DNA from: Deltaproteobacteria bacterium
GTDB lineage: Bacteria > Myxococcota_A > UBA9042 > PHBI01
Assembly (NCBI GenBank): GCA_020632715.1
Contig: JACKFA010000001.1
Coordinates: 62,001 to 126,000, forward strand
Direction: 5' to 3'
DNA: 64,000 bases
Of the stretch, positions 18,004-27,302 are shown piece after piece. Below the pieces are notes generated by a model, which ran no database searches, was not told the origin of the DNA, and saw only the letters and a list, made by a program, of their open reading frames with translations. A program made the translations under genes and the position numbers. Position 1 is the first letter of the stretch. Each line of letters starts with the position of its first letter.

Positions 18004-19794
18004 TCACCCGAGCGGCGCCGTCTCCCGCTCGAGCCACGCGAGCGCCTCGCCGTCGAGCCGCGGCGCGAGGGCCTCGCGGACCCGCGCGTGGTAGGCGTCG
18101 ACCTGCGCGCGCTCGGCGTCCGACAGGAGGTCGGTCGCGATGAGCTTCCGGCAGTAGGGCACCATCGTGAGGTCGTCGAAGCCGTAGAACGGGCCCATGC
18201 CGTGCTTCTCGGGGAAGCGCGGCACGACGACCACGAGGTTCTCGATGCGGATCCCGTACTGGTCCTTCAGGTAGAGGCCCGGCTCGTTCGACAGCACGAA
18301 GCCCGGCTCGAGGCCGACCGTGTTCGGCGCCGGCGACACGCGGTGCGGCCCCTGGTGGACGGAGAGGTAGCAGCCCACGCCGTGGCCGGTGCCGTGGCCG
18401 TAGTTGAGGCCGACCTCCCAGAGCGGCGTGCGCGCGAGCGCGTCGAGCTGCGTCCCGGTCGTGCCCTTCGGGAAGGTCGCGCGCCCGAGCTGGAGGTGCC
18501 CCCGGAGGACGCGCGTGTAGTGCTCCTTCTGGGTCGCCGTCGGCGCGCCGAGGTGCACGGTGCGGGTGATGTCGGTCGTGCCGTCGAGGTACTGCGCCCC
18601 CGAGTCGAGGAGGTAGGGCGCCGAGTCGTCGATGATCTTCGAGGTCTTCGGCGTGGAGCGGTAGTGGACGATCGCGCCGTTCCCGGCGAAGCCGCTGATC
18701 GTGTCGAAGGAGAGCCCGAGGAAGCGCTCGCCCTCGGCGCGGAAGCGCTCGAGCTGGTCGCTCGCGGCGATCTCGTCGAGCTCGCCGCCCTGCCAGGCGG
18801 TCTCGAGCCACGCGAGGAAGCGGACGACCGCCACGCCGTCCCGCACGTGCGCGGCGCGCATGCCGCGCTGCTCGGTCTCGTTCTTCGTGGCGCGCGCGAG
18901 CTGGACGGGGCTCATCTCGGCGATCACCTCGGCCCGGGCGGCCTCGAGGCGGTCGGCGACCCAGCGGCTCGCGGAGTCGCGGTCGATCCAGACGCGCCCG
19001 CCGGAGAGCTTGTCGAGCGCGGCGCCGAAGGCGTCGTAGGGGGCCGAGCGGGCGCCGGCCGCGGCGAGGTGCGCCTCGACGGCGGTCGTGACCTTGGCCG
19101 GGTCGATGAAGAGCGTGGCACCCCCGTCGGCCTCGACGAGGGCGTAGGCGACCGCGACCGGGTTGAACGCGACGTCGGCGCCGCGGATGTTGAAGGCCCA
19201 GGCGATCTCGTCGAGCGTGGTCATCACGAGGGCCGTGGCGCCGCGCGCCTTCATCGCCTCGCGGAGCCCGGCGAGCTTGTCGGCGACGCTCTTCCCGGCG
19301 TGCTCGTCCGGCCACGCGGCGATCGGCGTGGTCGGGAGCGCGGGGCGGTCCTGCCAGACCTTGTCGACGAGGTTCTCGTCGAGGGCGACGAGCTTCCCGT
19401 GCGCGTCGGCGAGGGCCTTCTCCATGGCCTTCGCCTGGGCGACGCCGACGAGGCGCGGATCGTAGCCGACCCGCGTGCCCTCGGGGAGCGCCGCGAGCCA
19501 CTCGGTGAGGCTCGGGACGCCTTCGAGGCCGTGCTTCATGGCGGTCCAGACGTCGGCGTCGAGCTCGGCGTCCGCCTGGAGCCAGTAGCGCGAGTCGGCC
19601 CACTGCCAGGCGCCGTTCGCGCCGATCGCGGCGTCGCCGGCGGACCCGGTGAAGCCGGAGATCCACGGGCGGCGCTGCCACGCGCCGGGGACGTACTCGC
19701 TCTGGTGGGCGTCGGCGGACGGGACGACGTAGACGTCGACGCCGGCGGCCGCCATCTCCTTCCGCAGGGCCTGGGCTCGCGCGCTCGCGTTCAT
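18004..19794 (-). CDS. Xaa-Pro aminopeptidase, three-domain M24B type
   Basis: 596 residues, the usual length for XPNPEP1-like enzymes that remove N-terminal residues before proline. Two creatinase-type N-domains (residues about 5-310) precede the M24 pita-bread catalytic domain. Metal ligands are visible: the two Asp of LDGTTDITRT, the His of GHGTGHGVG, and the Glu residues in LSNEPGLYL and YGIRIENLVVV. The protein is cytoplasmic. It is convergent with the PrimPol-like gene (9 bases between stops) and divergent from the lipase-like gene at 19955. The minus-strand leader before ATG contains GAAAGGAAGGTAG, a good ribosome binding site. Confidence 0.93.
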   Translation of the reverse strand: MNASARAQALRKEMAAAGVDVYVVPSADAHQSEYVPGAWQRRPWISGFTGSAGDAAIGANGAWQWADSRYWLQADAELDADVWTAMKHGLEGVPSLTEWLAALPEGTRVGYDPRLVGVAQAKAMEKALADAHGKLVALDENLVDKVWQDRPALPTTPIAAWPDEHAGKSVADKLAGLREAMKARGATALVMTTLDEIAWAFNIRGADVAFNPVAVAYALVEADGGATLFIDPAKVTTAVEAHLAAAGARSAPYDAFGAALDKLSGGRVWIDRDSASRWVADRLEAARAEVIAEMSPVQLARATKNETEQRGMRAAHVRDGVAVVRFLAWLETAWQGGELDEIAASDQLERFRAEGERFLGLSFDTISGFAGNGAIVHYRSTPKTSKIIDDSAPYLLDSGAQYLDGTTDITRTVHLGAPTATQKEHYTRVLRGHLQLGRATFPKGTTGTQLDALARTPLWEVGLNYGHGTGHGVGCYLSVHQGPHRVSPAPNTVGLEPGFVLSNEPGLYLKDQYGIRIENLVVVVPRFPEKHGMGPFYGFDDLTMVPYCRKLIATDLLSDAERAQVDAYHARVREALAPRLDGEALAWLERETAPLG

Positions 19795-19954
19795 CGCAGC
19801 TACCTTCCTTTCGTCGCGTCGCGGCCGGCCGGGTCATGGGCGACCGAGACCGCGTCCGGCGGAGCATACACGGTCCCTTCGAGCGGCGCATCGGTCTGGC
19901 ATCGCTCGAGCGCGCGGCTTATCCTCCGGCGCCCCCCGGAAGGAGCCCCCGCCG

Positions 19955-21925
19955 ATGCGACGCCTGCCTCTCTCGATCGCCGCCGCGCTCTGCCTCTCGA
20001 TCGCGCTCGCCGTCGCGGCGTGCGGCGACGACGGCGCGGGCGCGGCGGGCGACGCGGCCGGCGCGGACACGGCGGGCGGTGACGCGACCGCGGACACGGC
20101 GGTCGGCGAGCCGCTCGCGTTCTGCGAGGGCGCGACCACGTTCGCCTACGATCCGCTCGGGAACGACGTCCTCGTCGGGTTCCCGGACGACGCCTGGACG
20201 GTCGCCGGGGAGTCGGCGACGGGGCTCCGGGTCTCGCTCGAGCACATGGCCTGGCTCGACTCGCTGCCGGATCTGCTGCGCGCGCCGGCCGACGATCTCG
20301 CGGCGCTCGACGGCTGGGGCACGAGCGCGGGGGTGGTGCTCCACTTCAGCGCGCCCGTCTCGGCGGTGCCGTCCGGGGAGGCGGCGTCGCTCGCGAGCGA
20401 CGCGGTGATGCTGGTCGCGCTCGACGGGGAGGTGGCCGAGCGCGTGCCGTTCGAGGCGCAGGCGCTCGACGACGGGACGACCATCGTGCTCTGGCCGATG
20501 CGGCCGCTCGCGCCGAAGGCGCGCTACGGGGTCGTGGTGACGACGGCGCTCACGGCGGCCGACGGGGGCTGCGTGTCCCCGTCGCCGACGCTCCGCGGGC
20601 TCCTCGCGGGGGCGCCCGAGGACGCGCGCCTCGTCTCGCTCGCGCCGCGCTACGCGGAGCTCCTCGCGAAGACCGGGCTCCGCGCGGACGAGGTCAGCGC
20701 GGCGCTCGTGTACACGACGCAGAGCGTCGGCGACGCGTCGCGGGCGGCGGCGGCGGACATCGCGACGCGCACGTACGCGTGGTCGGTGGCGCCGACCTGC
20801 ACGACGACGTCGGCGTGGCGCTTCTGCAAGGGGGCGTTCACGGCCTGGGACTACCGCCACGAGGGCTTCCTCGGCGACCCCATCACGCCGGTGTCCTACG
20901 AGATCCCGGTGTGGATCTGGCTCCCGCCGAAGTCGGCGGGGGGCGGCCCCTACCCCACGATCATCTATGGGCACGGGATCGGGAGCCGCGCGGCCGAGGG
21001 GGAGTTCGTGGCGCAGTCGGCGGCACCCCTCGGCTTCGCGACGGTGGCGATCTCGACGCTCCGGCACGGCGACCACCCGACGGCTCGGCAGGGGGTCGCG
21101 AACGCCGACGTGCTCGACCTCTTCGGGCTCGACCTCGGGAGCTTCTCGCTGAAGGGGCTCGTCTTCCGTGAGAACCTGCGCCAGGCGGCGCTCGACAAGC
21201 TGCAGCTCGTGGCGCTGCTCCGCGACGCGCCCGACGTCACGGGCGATGGCGCGGCCGACCTCGACGGCGACCGGCTCGCCTACTACGGCATCAGCCTCGG
21301 CGGGATCATGGGATCGGACTTCCTCGCGCTCGGGACGCACGTCGGCGCGGCGGTGCTCGCGGTCGCGGGCGGGCGACTCGTGCAGGTCATCACGGAGGGG
21401 AGCAGCTTCGCGCCCGTGAAGGACCTGCTGACCGGGATCCTCGACGATCCGGAGGGCGTCGAGAGGCTCGCCCCCATCATCCAGACGCTCATCGACGGCG
21501 GCGACCCCGTGAGCTACGCGCCGCACGTGCTCGCGGACCGCTTCGCGGGCGCGCCGCCGCACGTGCTCCAGCAGATGGTCATCGGCGACGAGACGGTGCC
21601 GAACGTGACGAACCGCTCGCTCGCGCGGGCGCTCGGGGTGACGCTCGTGCCGCCGGTGTTCCAGGAGGTCGGGCTCATCGACGTGGCGGCGTCGGCGCCG
21701 GTGCGCGGGAACCGCGACGGGGGCGCTGTGACGGCGGCCCTCTTCCAGTACGACCGGCAGTCGTACACGCCGGGCGGGACGCCGCAGGTCGCGACGCACG
21801 CCGGGATCTTCGGCGGGATCGAGAGCGAGGAGCAGACGTTCGGCTTCTTCTCCTCGTACTTCGCGGGCGAGGTGCCGCTCGTGACGGACCCCTACGCCGA
21901 CCTCGGCACGCCCCCCCTGCCCTGA
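19955..21925 (+). CDS. Alpha/beta-hydrolase lipoprotein, VolA/Pla-1-like lipase family
   Basis: 656 residues. The signal peptide MRRLPLSIAAALCLSIALAV is followed by lipobox AVAAC, then an Ala/Asp/Gly/Thr-rich linker. An N-terminal 'virulence factor lipase'-like beta region precedes an alpha/beta hydrolase fold: TIIYGHGIGSR is the oxyanion-hole-like segment and YYGISLGG is the nucleophile elbow with Ser. A DVTGDGAADLDGD loop just before it looks like a calcium-binding loop, as in TSP3/EF-hand-type sites. A late Asp (IGDETVPN) and His (ATHAGIF) could complete the triad. The likely role is a surface-exposed esterase or lipase acting on lipids or polyesters; the substrate is unknown. GGAAGGAG precedes ATG. 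Confidence 0.8.
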   Translation: MRRLPLSIAAALCLSIALAVAACGDDGAGAAGDAAGADTAGGDATADTAVGEPLAFCEGATTFAYDPLGNDVLVGFPDDAWTVAGESATGLRVSLEHMAWLDSLPDLLRAPADDLAALDGWGTSAGVVLHFSAPVSAVPSGEAASLASDAVMLVALDGEVAERVPFEAQALDDGTTIVLWPMRPLAPKARYGVVVTTALTAADGGCVSPSPTLRGLLAGAPEDARLVSLAPRYAELLAKTGLRADEVSAALVYTTQSVGDASRAAAADIATRTYAWSVAPTCTTTSAWRFCKGAFTAWDYRHEGFLGDPITPVSYEIPVWIWLPPKSAGGGPYPTIIYGHGIGSRAAEGEFVAQSAAPLGFATVAISTLRHGDHPTARQGVANADVLDLFGLDLGSFSLKGLVFRENLRQAALDKLQLVALLRDAPDVTGDGAADLDGDRLAYYGISLGGIMGSDFLALGTHVGAAVLAVAGGRLVQVITEGSSFAPVKDLLTGILDDPEGVERLAPIIQTLIDGGDPVSYAPHVLADRFAGAPPHVLQQMVIGDETVPNVTNRSLARALGVTLVPPVFQEVGLIDVAASAPVRGNRDGGAVTAALFQYDRQSYTPGGTPQVATHAGIFGGIESEEQTFGFFSSYFAGEVPLVTDPYADLGTPPLP

Positions 21926-21964
21926 TTACGACGCGCGGCGGACGCCGCGAGGAGCGCTCGCACG

Positions 21965-22678
21965 ATGGCCACGAAGACCACGAAGACCACGGCGCAGCCG
22001 ATGTTCTCGACGGAGACCTTCCGCTTCCTGGCGGAGCTCGAGGCGCGGAACGAGCGCGACTGGTTCGAGGCGAACAAGGGGCGCTACGAGGAGCACGTGC
22101 GGGAGCCGGCGCTCGCGTTCATCCGGGCGATGCGGCCCGGGGTGCAGGCGGTGTCGGAGCACCTGCTCGCGGAGGACAAGAAGGTCGGCGGGTCGCTGAT
22201 GCGCGTGTATCGCGACACGCGCTTCGGGAAGGACAAGACGCCGTACAAGACGAACGTCGGGATCCAGTTCCGGCACGACGGCGGGAAGGACGTCCACGCG
22301 CCCGGGCTCTACATGCACGTGGCGACGGACGGCTGCTTCGTGGCGGGCGGGATGTGGCGACCCGAGCGGCCGGCGCTCCAGGCCATCCGCGCGAAGATCG
22401 CCGAGGACGGCGCGGCGTGGGGGCGGGTGAGGGGGTCGAAGGCGCTGACGGGGGCGGGCTTCACCTTCGGGGGCGAGGCCCTCAAGCGCGTGCCGCGCGA
22501 GTTTCCGGCGGACCACCCGCACGCCGAGGACCTGAAGCGGACGTCGTTCATCGTGAGCGCGCCGCTCACGGTCGAGGACGTCGTCGCGCCGGACGTGGCG
22601 GCGCGGGTGAGCGCGAAGGTCGCGGCGACGCGGGAGCTCATGCACTACCTGTGCGACGCCATCGGGGTGCCGTTCTGA
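21965..22678 (+). CDS. DUF2461 family protein (TIGR02453-like)
   Basis: 237 residues, cytoplasmic. The typical features of DUF2461 are present: FLAELEARNERDWFEANK near the N-terminus, RVYRDTRFGKDKTPYKTN in the middle, and G-rich FVAGGMWRPE. Function in this family is not established. It begins 39 bases after the lipase-like gene on the same strand and may be co-transcribed. GAGGAGCG precedes ATG. A strong hairpin follows about 95 bases after the stop. Confidence 0.9.
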   Translation: MATKTTKTTAQPMFSTETFRFLAELEARNERDWFEANKGRYEEHVREPALAFIRAMRPGVQAVSEHLLAEDKKVGGSLMRVYRDTRFGKDKTPYKTNVGIQFRHDGGKDVHAPGLYMHVATDGCFVAGGMWRPERPALQAIRAKIAEDGAAWGRVRGSKALTGAGFTFGGEALKRVPREFPADHPHAEDLKRTSFIVSAPLTVEDVVAPDVAARVSAKVAATRELMHYLCDAIGVPF

Positions 22679-22771
22679 GGCGGCGGGCGTCCATCGGGCA
22701 CCCCGTCCGCCCTGGCGGGCGCGCGCCCGACGCGTCATCGACGCGCCGAGCGGTCGCCGCGACGGCACTTC

Positions 22772-22793
22772 GCTGGCACTGTCATGTGCCAGC
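22772..22793. terminator. Bidirectional terminator-like hairpin
   Basis: A perfect 8-base inverted repeat GCTGGCAC / GTGCCAGC with a 6-base loop (TGTCAT), followed by a short T-containing tail. It lies between the convergent DUF2461 gene (+) and the DUF3298-like gene (-), where a shared terminator is expected. Confidence 0.6.
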
Positions 22794-22823
22794 TGTCATT
22801 TCCGCGTGAGCTGCGTCAGCCGA

Positions 22824-23624
22824 CTACTTCCCGTCGGCGAGCTTCTGGTACCGCGCCGTCAGGTAGGGCCGCGCCTGCGCCCACGGCACCACGAGCGGGC
22901 CCTCCGGCTCGAGCGCCGCCACCACGTGCGGGAGCCCCGCCGACCACTCGAACGCGACCCCCTCCTCCGTCGGCATGAAGCCGCCGAGGTCCTGCTGCTG
23001 GAAGCGCGCCTCGTCGAGCATCTCGCCGACGTCGCCGTAGCCCTGCTCCTCGGCGCTCTTCTTCGCCGCGTCGAGGAGCGGCCTGAGCGTCGCCTCCACG
23101 GCCGCCACGAGCTCCGCCTGGTGCGACGGCTCGAAGAACGCGTCCACGCCGACGCGCTCGCCGGTCTCCGTGTCGAACACCGCCGTCACCACGTACCCGT
23201 CGGGGTAAGCGGCCATCGTCTCGACCCACACCGGGATCGACAACACCGGCGGCCGCTGGAACACGTCGCCGAGGCCGGCCCCGACCGTCCCGCAGGTGCA
23301 CCCGGCGTACTCCTTCTGGATCTCCTCGATCGGGCTCCTGAGCAGCGCCTCCGGCGAGAGCATCGCGTTCACCTTCGCCTGCACGTCCGCCGGCAGCCCG
23401 CCCGCCACCACCGGCAGCGTGATCGTCTGGTCGTATTCCTCCGAGTGCAGCGGCCACGACCGCGTCTCCACCGTGATCGCCCCGCTCGCGGGCTTCGCGA
23501 CCTCGGCCGCGCCGGCACCGCCGCCGCCCTCCGTCGTCGCCGCCGACCCCGCCGTCCCGCACGCAGGCGCCACGGCCCCGAGCACCAGCGCGAGCCCGAC
23601 CCACGCCATCCGAATCACCCTCAT
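22824..23624 (-). CDS. DUF3298/RsiV-like lipoprotein
   Basis: 266 residues from ATG 23624. This start overlaps the stop of the upstream YdiJ-like gene (ATGA) and gives a lipoprotein signal MRVIRMAWVGLALVLGAVAP with lipobox ending at Cys (APAC). The frame extends 57 codons further upstream, but that part is inside the YdiJ gene and lacks export features. A Gly/Ala/Glu linker leads into a domain beginning ITVETRSWPLHSEEYDQTI, with later segments VVTAVFDTETGERV and GVAFEWSAGLPHVVAALEP, in the order seen in DUF3298 (PdaC/RsiV C-terminal) proteins. It is likely periplasmic with unknown function. It is the last gene of the 27.9-22.8 kb operon. Confidence 0.7.
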   Translation of the reverse strand: MRVIRMAWVGLALVLGAVAPACGTAGSAATTEGGGGAGAAEVAKPASGAITVETRSWPLHSEEYDQTITLPVVAGGLPADVQAKVNAMLSPEALLRSPIEEIQKEYAGCTCGTVGAGLGDVFQRPPVLSIPVWVETMAAYPDGYVVTAVFDTETGERVGVDAFFEPSHQAELVAAVEATLRPLLDAAKKSAEEQGYGDVGEMLDEARFQQQDLGGFMPTEEGVAFEWSAGLPHVVAALEPEGPLVVPWAQARPYLTARYQKLADGK

Positions 23625-26600
23625 CTCGCCATCCTCTCGGCGCGACCCGCGCCGCCATCGTTTCCAGTCGCTGCACCTTCGCCCGGGACAACCGGCCCGG
23701 CCTCGCGATTCCGCCGCTGCGCCACCGCCGCGAGCAGGAGCTCCGCCGGGTGCCGCGCCGCGACCCCCTCGAACCGGTGCAGCTGGCTCCGGCACGAGTA
23801 CCCGGTCACGGCCATCCCGCCGCGCTTCTCGGGCGCCGGCAGCCTCTTCTGCCAGCTCATCTCGTAGATCCCGCGCGACTCCGCCACGTGGTCCCTGTCG
23901 TGCCCGTAGAAGCCGCTCATGCCGCAGCAGCCCGCCGACACGACCTCCGCGCGCACCCCCGCCGCCTCGAACGCCGCGCGCCAGAGCTTGTCGGAGCGCG
24001 AGAGCAGCGTCTTCTCGGTGCAGTGCAAGAAGAGCTTAACGGGCTCTCCTGAGCCGTCCCGAGCCACCTCGACGCTCTTCTTCATCGCAGTTGCGAGATA
24101 CTCCTGCAGGAGCTGCACGCGCACCGCGAGCGGCCGCCCGAGGACGTGCGGGTACTCGTCCCGATACGTGAGCGCGATCGCCGGCTCGATCCCGACGACC
24201 GGCCGCTCGAGCCCGGCGAGCGCGTCGAGCTCCGCCGCGTTCTTCCGCACGAGCCGCTCGAAGCGCTCGAGGAAGCCCACCACGTGGAGCGCCTTCCCGT
24301 TCGGGAACCACCCGCCGATGATCGGGTCCTTCCCGAGCGCCCGCAGCAGATCCACCACCGCGAGCACCACGTGCGGCTCGTAGAACGTCGTGAACGCGTC
24401 CTGCAGCACGATGACCGCGTTCTCGGGCAGCGCCCCGGCCCGCGCGAGCTGCGCGAGCGGCACCGGCGTCAGCCCCCGCTCCCGGAGCCCGTCCGTGAGC
24501 CGCTCCTCGGGCAGCGCCGGCACGTCCACGATGCCGACCACCCAGCGCATGAACCAGCGCGACAGCCGCGACTTCAGCGCGAAGCGCGCGAGCCCCCGCC
24601 CCCGCGCGAGCCAGAGCAGCACCGACTCGAGCCCCGCCACGAAGTGGTGCTTCAGCGGCCGGAGGTAGCGCCGGTGGTACACCTCCATGAAGTCCGCGCG
24701 GAACGCGGGCACGTCGACCTTCACCGGGCACTGCGTCGCGCACGCCTTGCACGCGAGGCACCCGGCCATCGCGTCGGCCACCTCGTGGCTGTAGTCGTAG
24801 CGCCCGAGCCGCCGCCCGAGCGTCCGGAGCGCCCGCACCGGCCACCAGAGCGCGCTCTTCGTCGCCTTCCACGGGCCGCCCGCCGTCGCCTCGAACCCGG
24901 CCTCGCGCCCCCGCCGGAGCCACTCCCGGAAGACCCCCGCGCGCCCCTTCGGCGAGTGCACGCGGTCGCGCGTCACCTTGGACGACGGGCACATCACGTA
25001 GTGCGGGTCGTAGTGGTAGCAGGCCCCGTTGCCGTTGCACGCGAGCGCCACCTCGTAGCGCGCCTGCGACGGCGCCCCGATGTGCCGGTCCCGCTGCCCG
25101 CGCGTCGGCGCGTCGATCGTCGCGAGCTCGCCGCGCCGCGCCGGCGGCGTCGCGATCTTCCCGGGGTTCAGGCGGTTGTCCGGGTCGAACGCCGCCTTCA
25201 CCTCGCAGCAGGCCGCGAACAGGCGCTCCCCGAAGAAGCGCGGGTTGTACTCGCTCCGGACGCCCTTGCCGTGCTCGCCCCAGATGAGCCCGCCGTGCTC
25301 GAGGCAGAGCGCCGCGACCTCGTCGGAGATCCGCCGGAGCCGCGCCTCGTCCTCGGGGTCGCGCAGATCGAGCGCCGGCCGCACGTGCAGGCAGCCGACG
25401 TCGACGTGCCCGAACATCCCGTAGGTCACCCCCTCGCGGTCGAGGATCGCCCGGAACTGCCGCACGTACGCCGCGAGCCGCTCGGGCGGCACCACCGTGT
25501 CCTCGACGAAGGGCACGGGCTTCCGCCGCCCCTCCGTCGCCCCGAGGAGCCCGACGCCCTTCTTCCGGAGCTCCCAGAGCGCCTTCCGCGCGGCCTCGTC
25601 GGGCGCCACGTGGAACCCGGTCGCCGCCCCCTCCTTCTTCGCGGCCGCCGCCTTCGCGATCCCGGCCGTGAGCGCCTTCACCTTCGCGTCGAGCGCGGCC
25701 GCGTCGCCCCCCTCGAACTCGACGAGGTTGATGGTGCGCGTCGGCGCACGCCCCGGCTCGTCCGTGAGGTAGTCCTTCACGGCGTCGTAGAGGATGTCCT
25801 TCCGGACGAGCGCGAGCACGGTCTCGTCGATGGTCTCGATCGACCCCGGGTCGGCCGCGACGAGCTCCCGCGCCGCCGCGAGCGCGTCGTCGAAGGCGCC
25901 GTACTTGAGCACGACGAGCCGGCGCGCGGTCGGGATCGGGGTCAGCCGGACCGTCACCTCGGTGACCGCGGCGAGCGTCCCCTCGGACCCCGTGATGAGC
26001 CACTTCAGGTCGAAGACCTCGGCCGCGCCGTCGTCCTCGCCCTCCCCGCCCGCGCCGGGCACGCGCCCGTGCACCATCGCGAGGTTGTACCCCGTGAGGA
26101 AGCGCTCGAGCCGCGGCCAGTCGCGCTCGATGGCGTCCCGGCTCTCCCGCACGATGAGCGCGACCTCGCGGTGGATCCGCCCGACGATGTCCTCCCGCGC
26201 CGCCACCTCCGCGAGCCCGGCCGCGTCGAGCGGCGCCGTCCGCCACTCGGTCCCGTCGACGAACACGCAGCGCACGGCCTCGACGTGCTGGCTCGTCTTG
26301 CCGTAGACCCGCGATCCCTGCCCGCTCGCGTCGGTCGCGACCATCCCGCCGATCGTCGCGCGCGTCGACGGCGACAGGTTCGGCGCGAAGAAGACCCCGC
26401 TCGGCGCGAGCACCTCGTTCAGCTGGTCGAGGACGACCCCCGGCTCGACGCGCGCGACGCCGCGGGCGAGGTCGACCTCGAGGATCCGGTTCATGTAGCG
26501 CGACACGTCGACCACGACGCCGCTCGTGAGCGCCTGCGCGTTGGTCCCCGTGCCACCGCCGCGCGGCGTCAGCGCGACCCGCGCGAAGCGGGGCTCGGAC

Positions 26601-26821
26601 GCGACGCGGAAGAGCGTCACGACGTCGTCGTGGTCACGCGGGTAGACCACGGCCTCGGGGACGATCTGGTAGACGCTGTTGTCGGTCCCGGCGACGAGGC
26701 GCGTGGCGGCGTCGGCGTGGACGTCGCCGCGGAAGCCCGCGCGCGGGAGGGTCTTCAAGAGGGCTCGCACGTCGGCGGTGACGGCGTGCGCGTCCTTCAG
26801 GCGGGGCGGGGTCGCGCTCAA
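23621..26821 (-). CDS. YdiJ-type FAD/4Fe-4S oxidoreductase (D-2-hydroxyacid dehydrogenase family)
   Basis: 1066 residues, close to E. coli YdiJ (about 1018), a D-2-hydroxyglutarate dehydrogenase. Order: FAD-binding type 4 domain (about 40-280, with GGGTGTNAQALTSGVVVDVS at 88-107 as the flavin-contacting part), FAD-oxidase C-terminal domain (about 300-590, with FGHVDVGCLHVRPAL), a ferredoxin-like module with CLACKACATQCP near 685, and a CCG-type domain ending in AGCCGMSGFYGH near 964. It probably oxidises a D-2-hydroxyacid and passes electrons through Fe-S centres to the respiratory chain; the exact substrate cannot be read from sequence. Its stop overlaps the next lipoprotein start, and it lies 31 bases after the small membrane gene. 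Confidence 0.9.
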   Translation of the reverse strand: MSATPPRLKDAHAVTADVRALLKTLPRAGFRGDVHADAATRLVAGTDNSVYQIVPEAVVYPRDHDDVVTLFRVASEPRFARVALTPRGGGTGTNAQALTSGVVVDVSRYMNRILEVDLARGVARVEPGVVLDQLNEVLAPSGVFFAPNLSPSTRATIGGMVATDASGQGSRVYGKTSQHVEAVRCVFVDGTEWRTAPLDAAGLAEVAAREDIVGRIHREVALIVRESRDAIERDWPRLERFLTGYNLAMVHGRVPGAGGEGEDDGAAEVFDLKWLITGSEGTLAAVTEVTVRLTPIPTARRLVVLKYGAFDDALAAARELVAADPGSIETIDETVLALVRKDILYDAVKDYLTDEPGRAPTRTINLVEFEGGDAAALDAKVKALTAGIAKAAAAKKEGAATGFHVAPDEAARKALWELRKKGVGLLGATEGRRKPVPFVEDTVVPPERLAAYVRQFRAILDREGVTYGMFGHVDVGCLHVRPALDLRDPEDEARLRRISDEVAALCLEHGGLIWGEHGKGVRSEYNPRFFGERLFAACCEVKAAFDPDNRLNPGKIATPPARRGELATIDAPTRGQRDRHIGAPSQARYEVALACNGNGACYHYDPHYVMCPSSKVTRDRVHSPKGRAGVFREWLRRGREAGFEATAGGPWKATKSALWWPVRALRTLGRRLGRYDYSHEVADAMAGCLACKACATQCPVKVDVPAFRADFMEVYHRRYLRPLKHHFVAGLESVLLWLARGRGLARFALKSRLSRWFMRWVVGIVDVPALPEERLTDGLRERGLTPVPLAQLARAGALPENAVIVLQDAFTTFYEPHVVLAVVDLLRALGKDPIIGGWFPNGKALHVVGFLERFERLVRKNAAELDALAGLERPVVGIEPAIALTYRDEYPHVLGRPLAVRVQLLQEYLATAMKKSVEVARDGSGEPVKLFLHCTEKTLLSRSDKLWRAAFEAAGVRAEVVSAGCCGMSGFYGHDRDHVAESRGIYEMSWQKRLPAPEKRGGMAVTGYSCRSQLHRFEGVAARHPAELLLAAVAQRRNREAGPVVPGEGAATGNDGGAGRAERMAR

Positions 26822-26852
26822 GGCAGGACCTTCGGGGACGGGGGCGGGGGGG

Positions 26853-27302
26853 TCACGGGGTGATGCAGAGGCCGAGGTGGTCGCACATGAAGTCCGGCGA
26901 GTAGGCCCAGACGAGGTACCAGACGAGCCGCATCGGCATCGCGGCGCAGGCGAGCTTCCAGAAGGGGATGACGCGGGCGCTGCCGTAGAGGGTGAAGAGC
27001 CCGAGCAGCGGCGGGATCCCGCAGAGGCCGCCCGTGGCGAAGACGACGTAGCTCGCGCGGCCGACGCGCCGGAGCTGCACCTTCTCGAGGGCCCGCCGCA
27101 CGAAGCCGAGCTTCGCGATGAAGCGGTCGGCGAGCATGAACAGCACGAAGTAGCCGATGAACTGCCCGCAGGTGACGACGAGCGCGATGAGCCACGGCAC
27201 GGCGTCGGTCTGCGACACGCGCAGGTAGACGAAGACCTCGGCGTTGAAGAACCACAGGATGCCGGAGGGGAGCGCCCACAGGAAGGCGAGGAGGTAGTCC
27301 AT
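26853..27302 (-). CDS. Small polytopic membrane protein, VTT/YqaA-like
   Basis: 149 residues with about four hydrophobic segments. The segment GIPPLLGLFTLYGSARVIPF followed by a C-terminal helix with Arg (AMPMRLVWYLVWAY) is reminiscent of short VTT/DedA-like (YqaA/small multidrug export) proteins; this is a weak family call. Its ATG shares one base with the stop of the nicotinamidase-like gene (TGATG), so translation is coupled. It is followed 31 bases later by the YdiJ-like gene. Confidence 0.6.
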   Translation of the reverse strand: MDYLLAFLWALPSGILWFFNAEVFVYLRVSQTDAVPWLIALVVTCGQFIGYFVLFMLADRFIAKLGFVRRALEKVQLRRVGRASYVVFATGGLCGIPPLLGLFTLYGSARVIPFWKLACAAMPMRLVWYLVWAYSPDFMCDHLGLCITP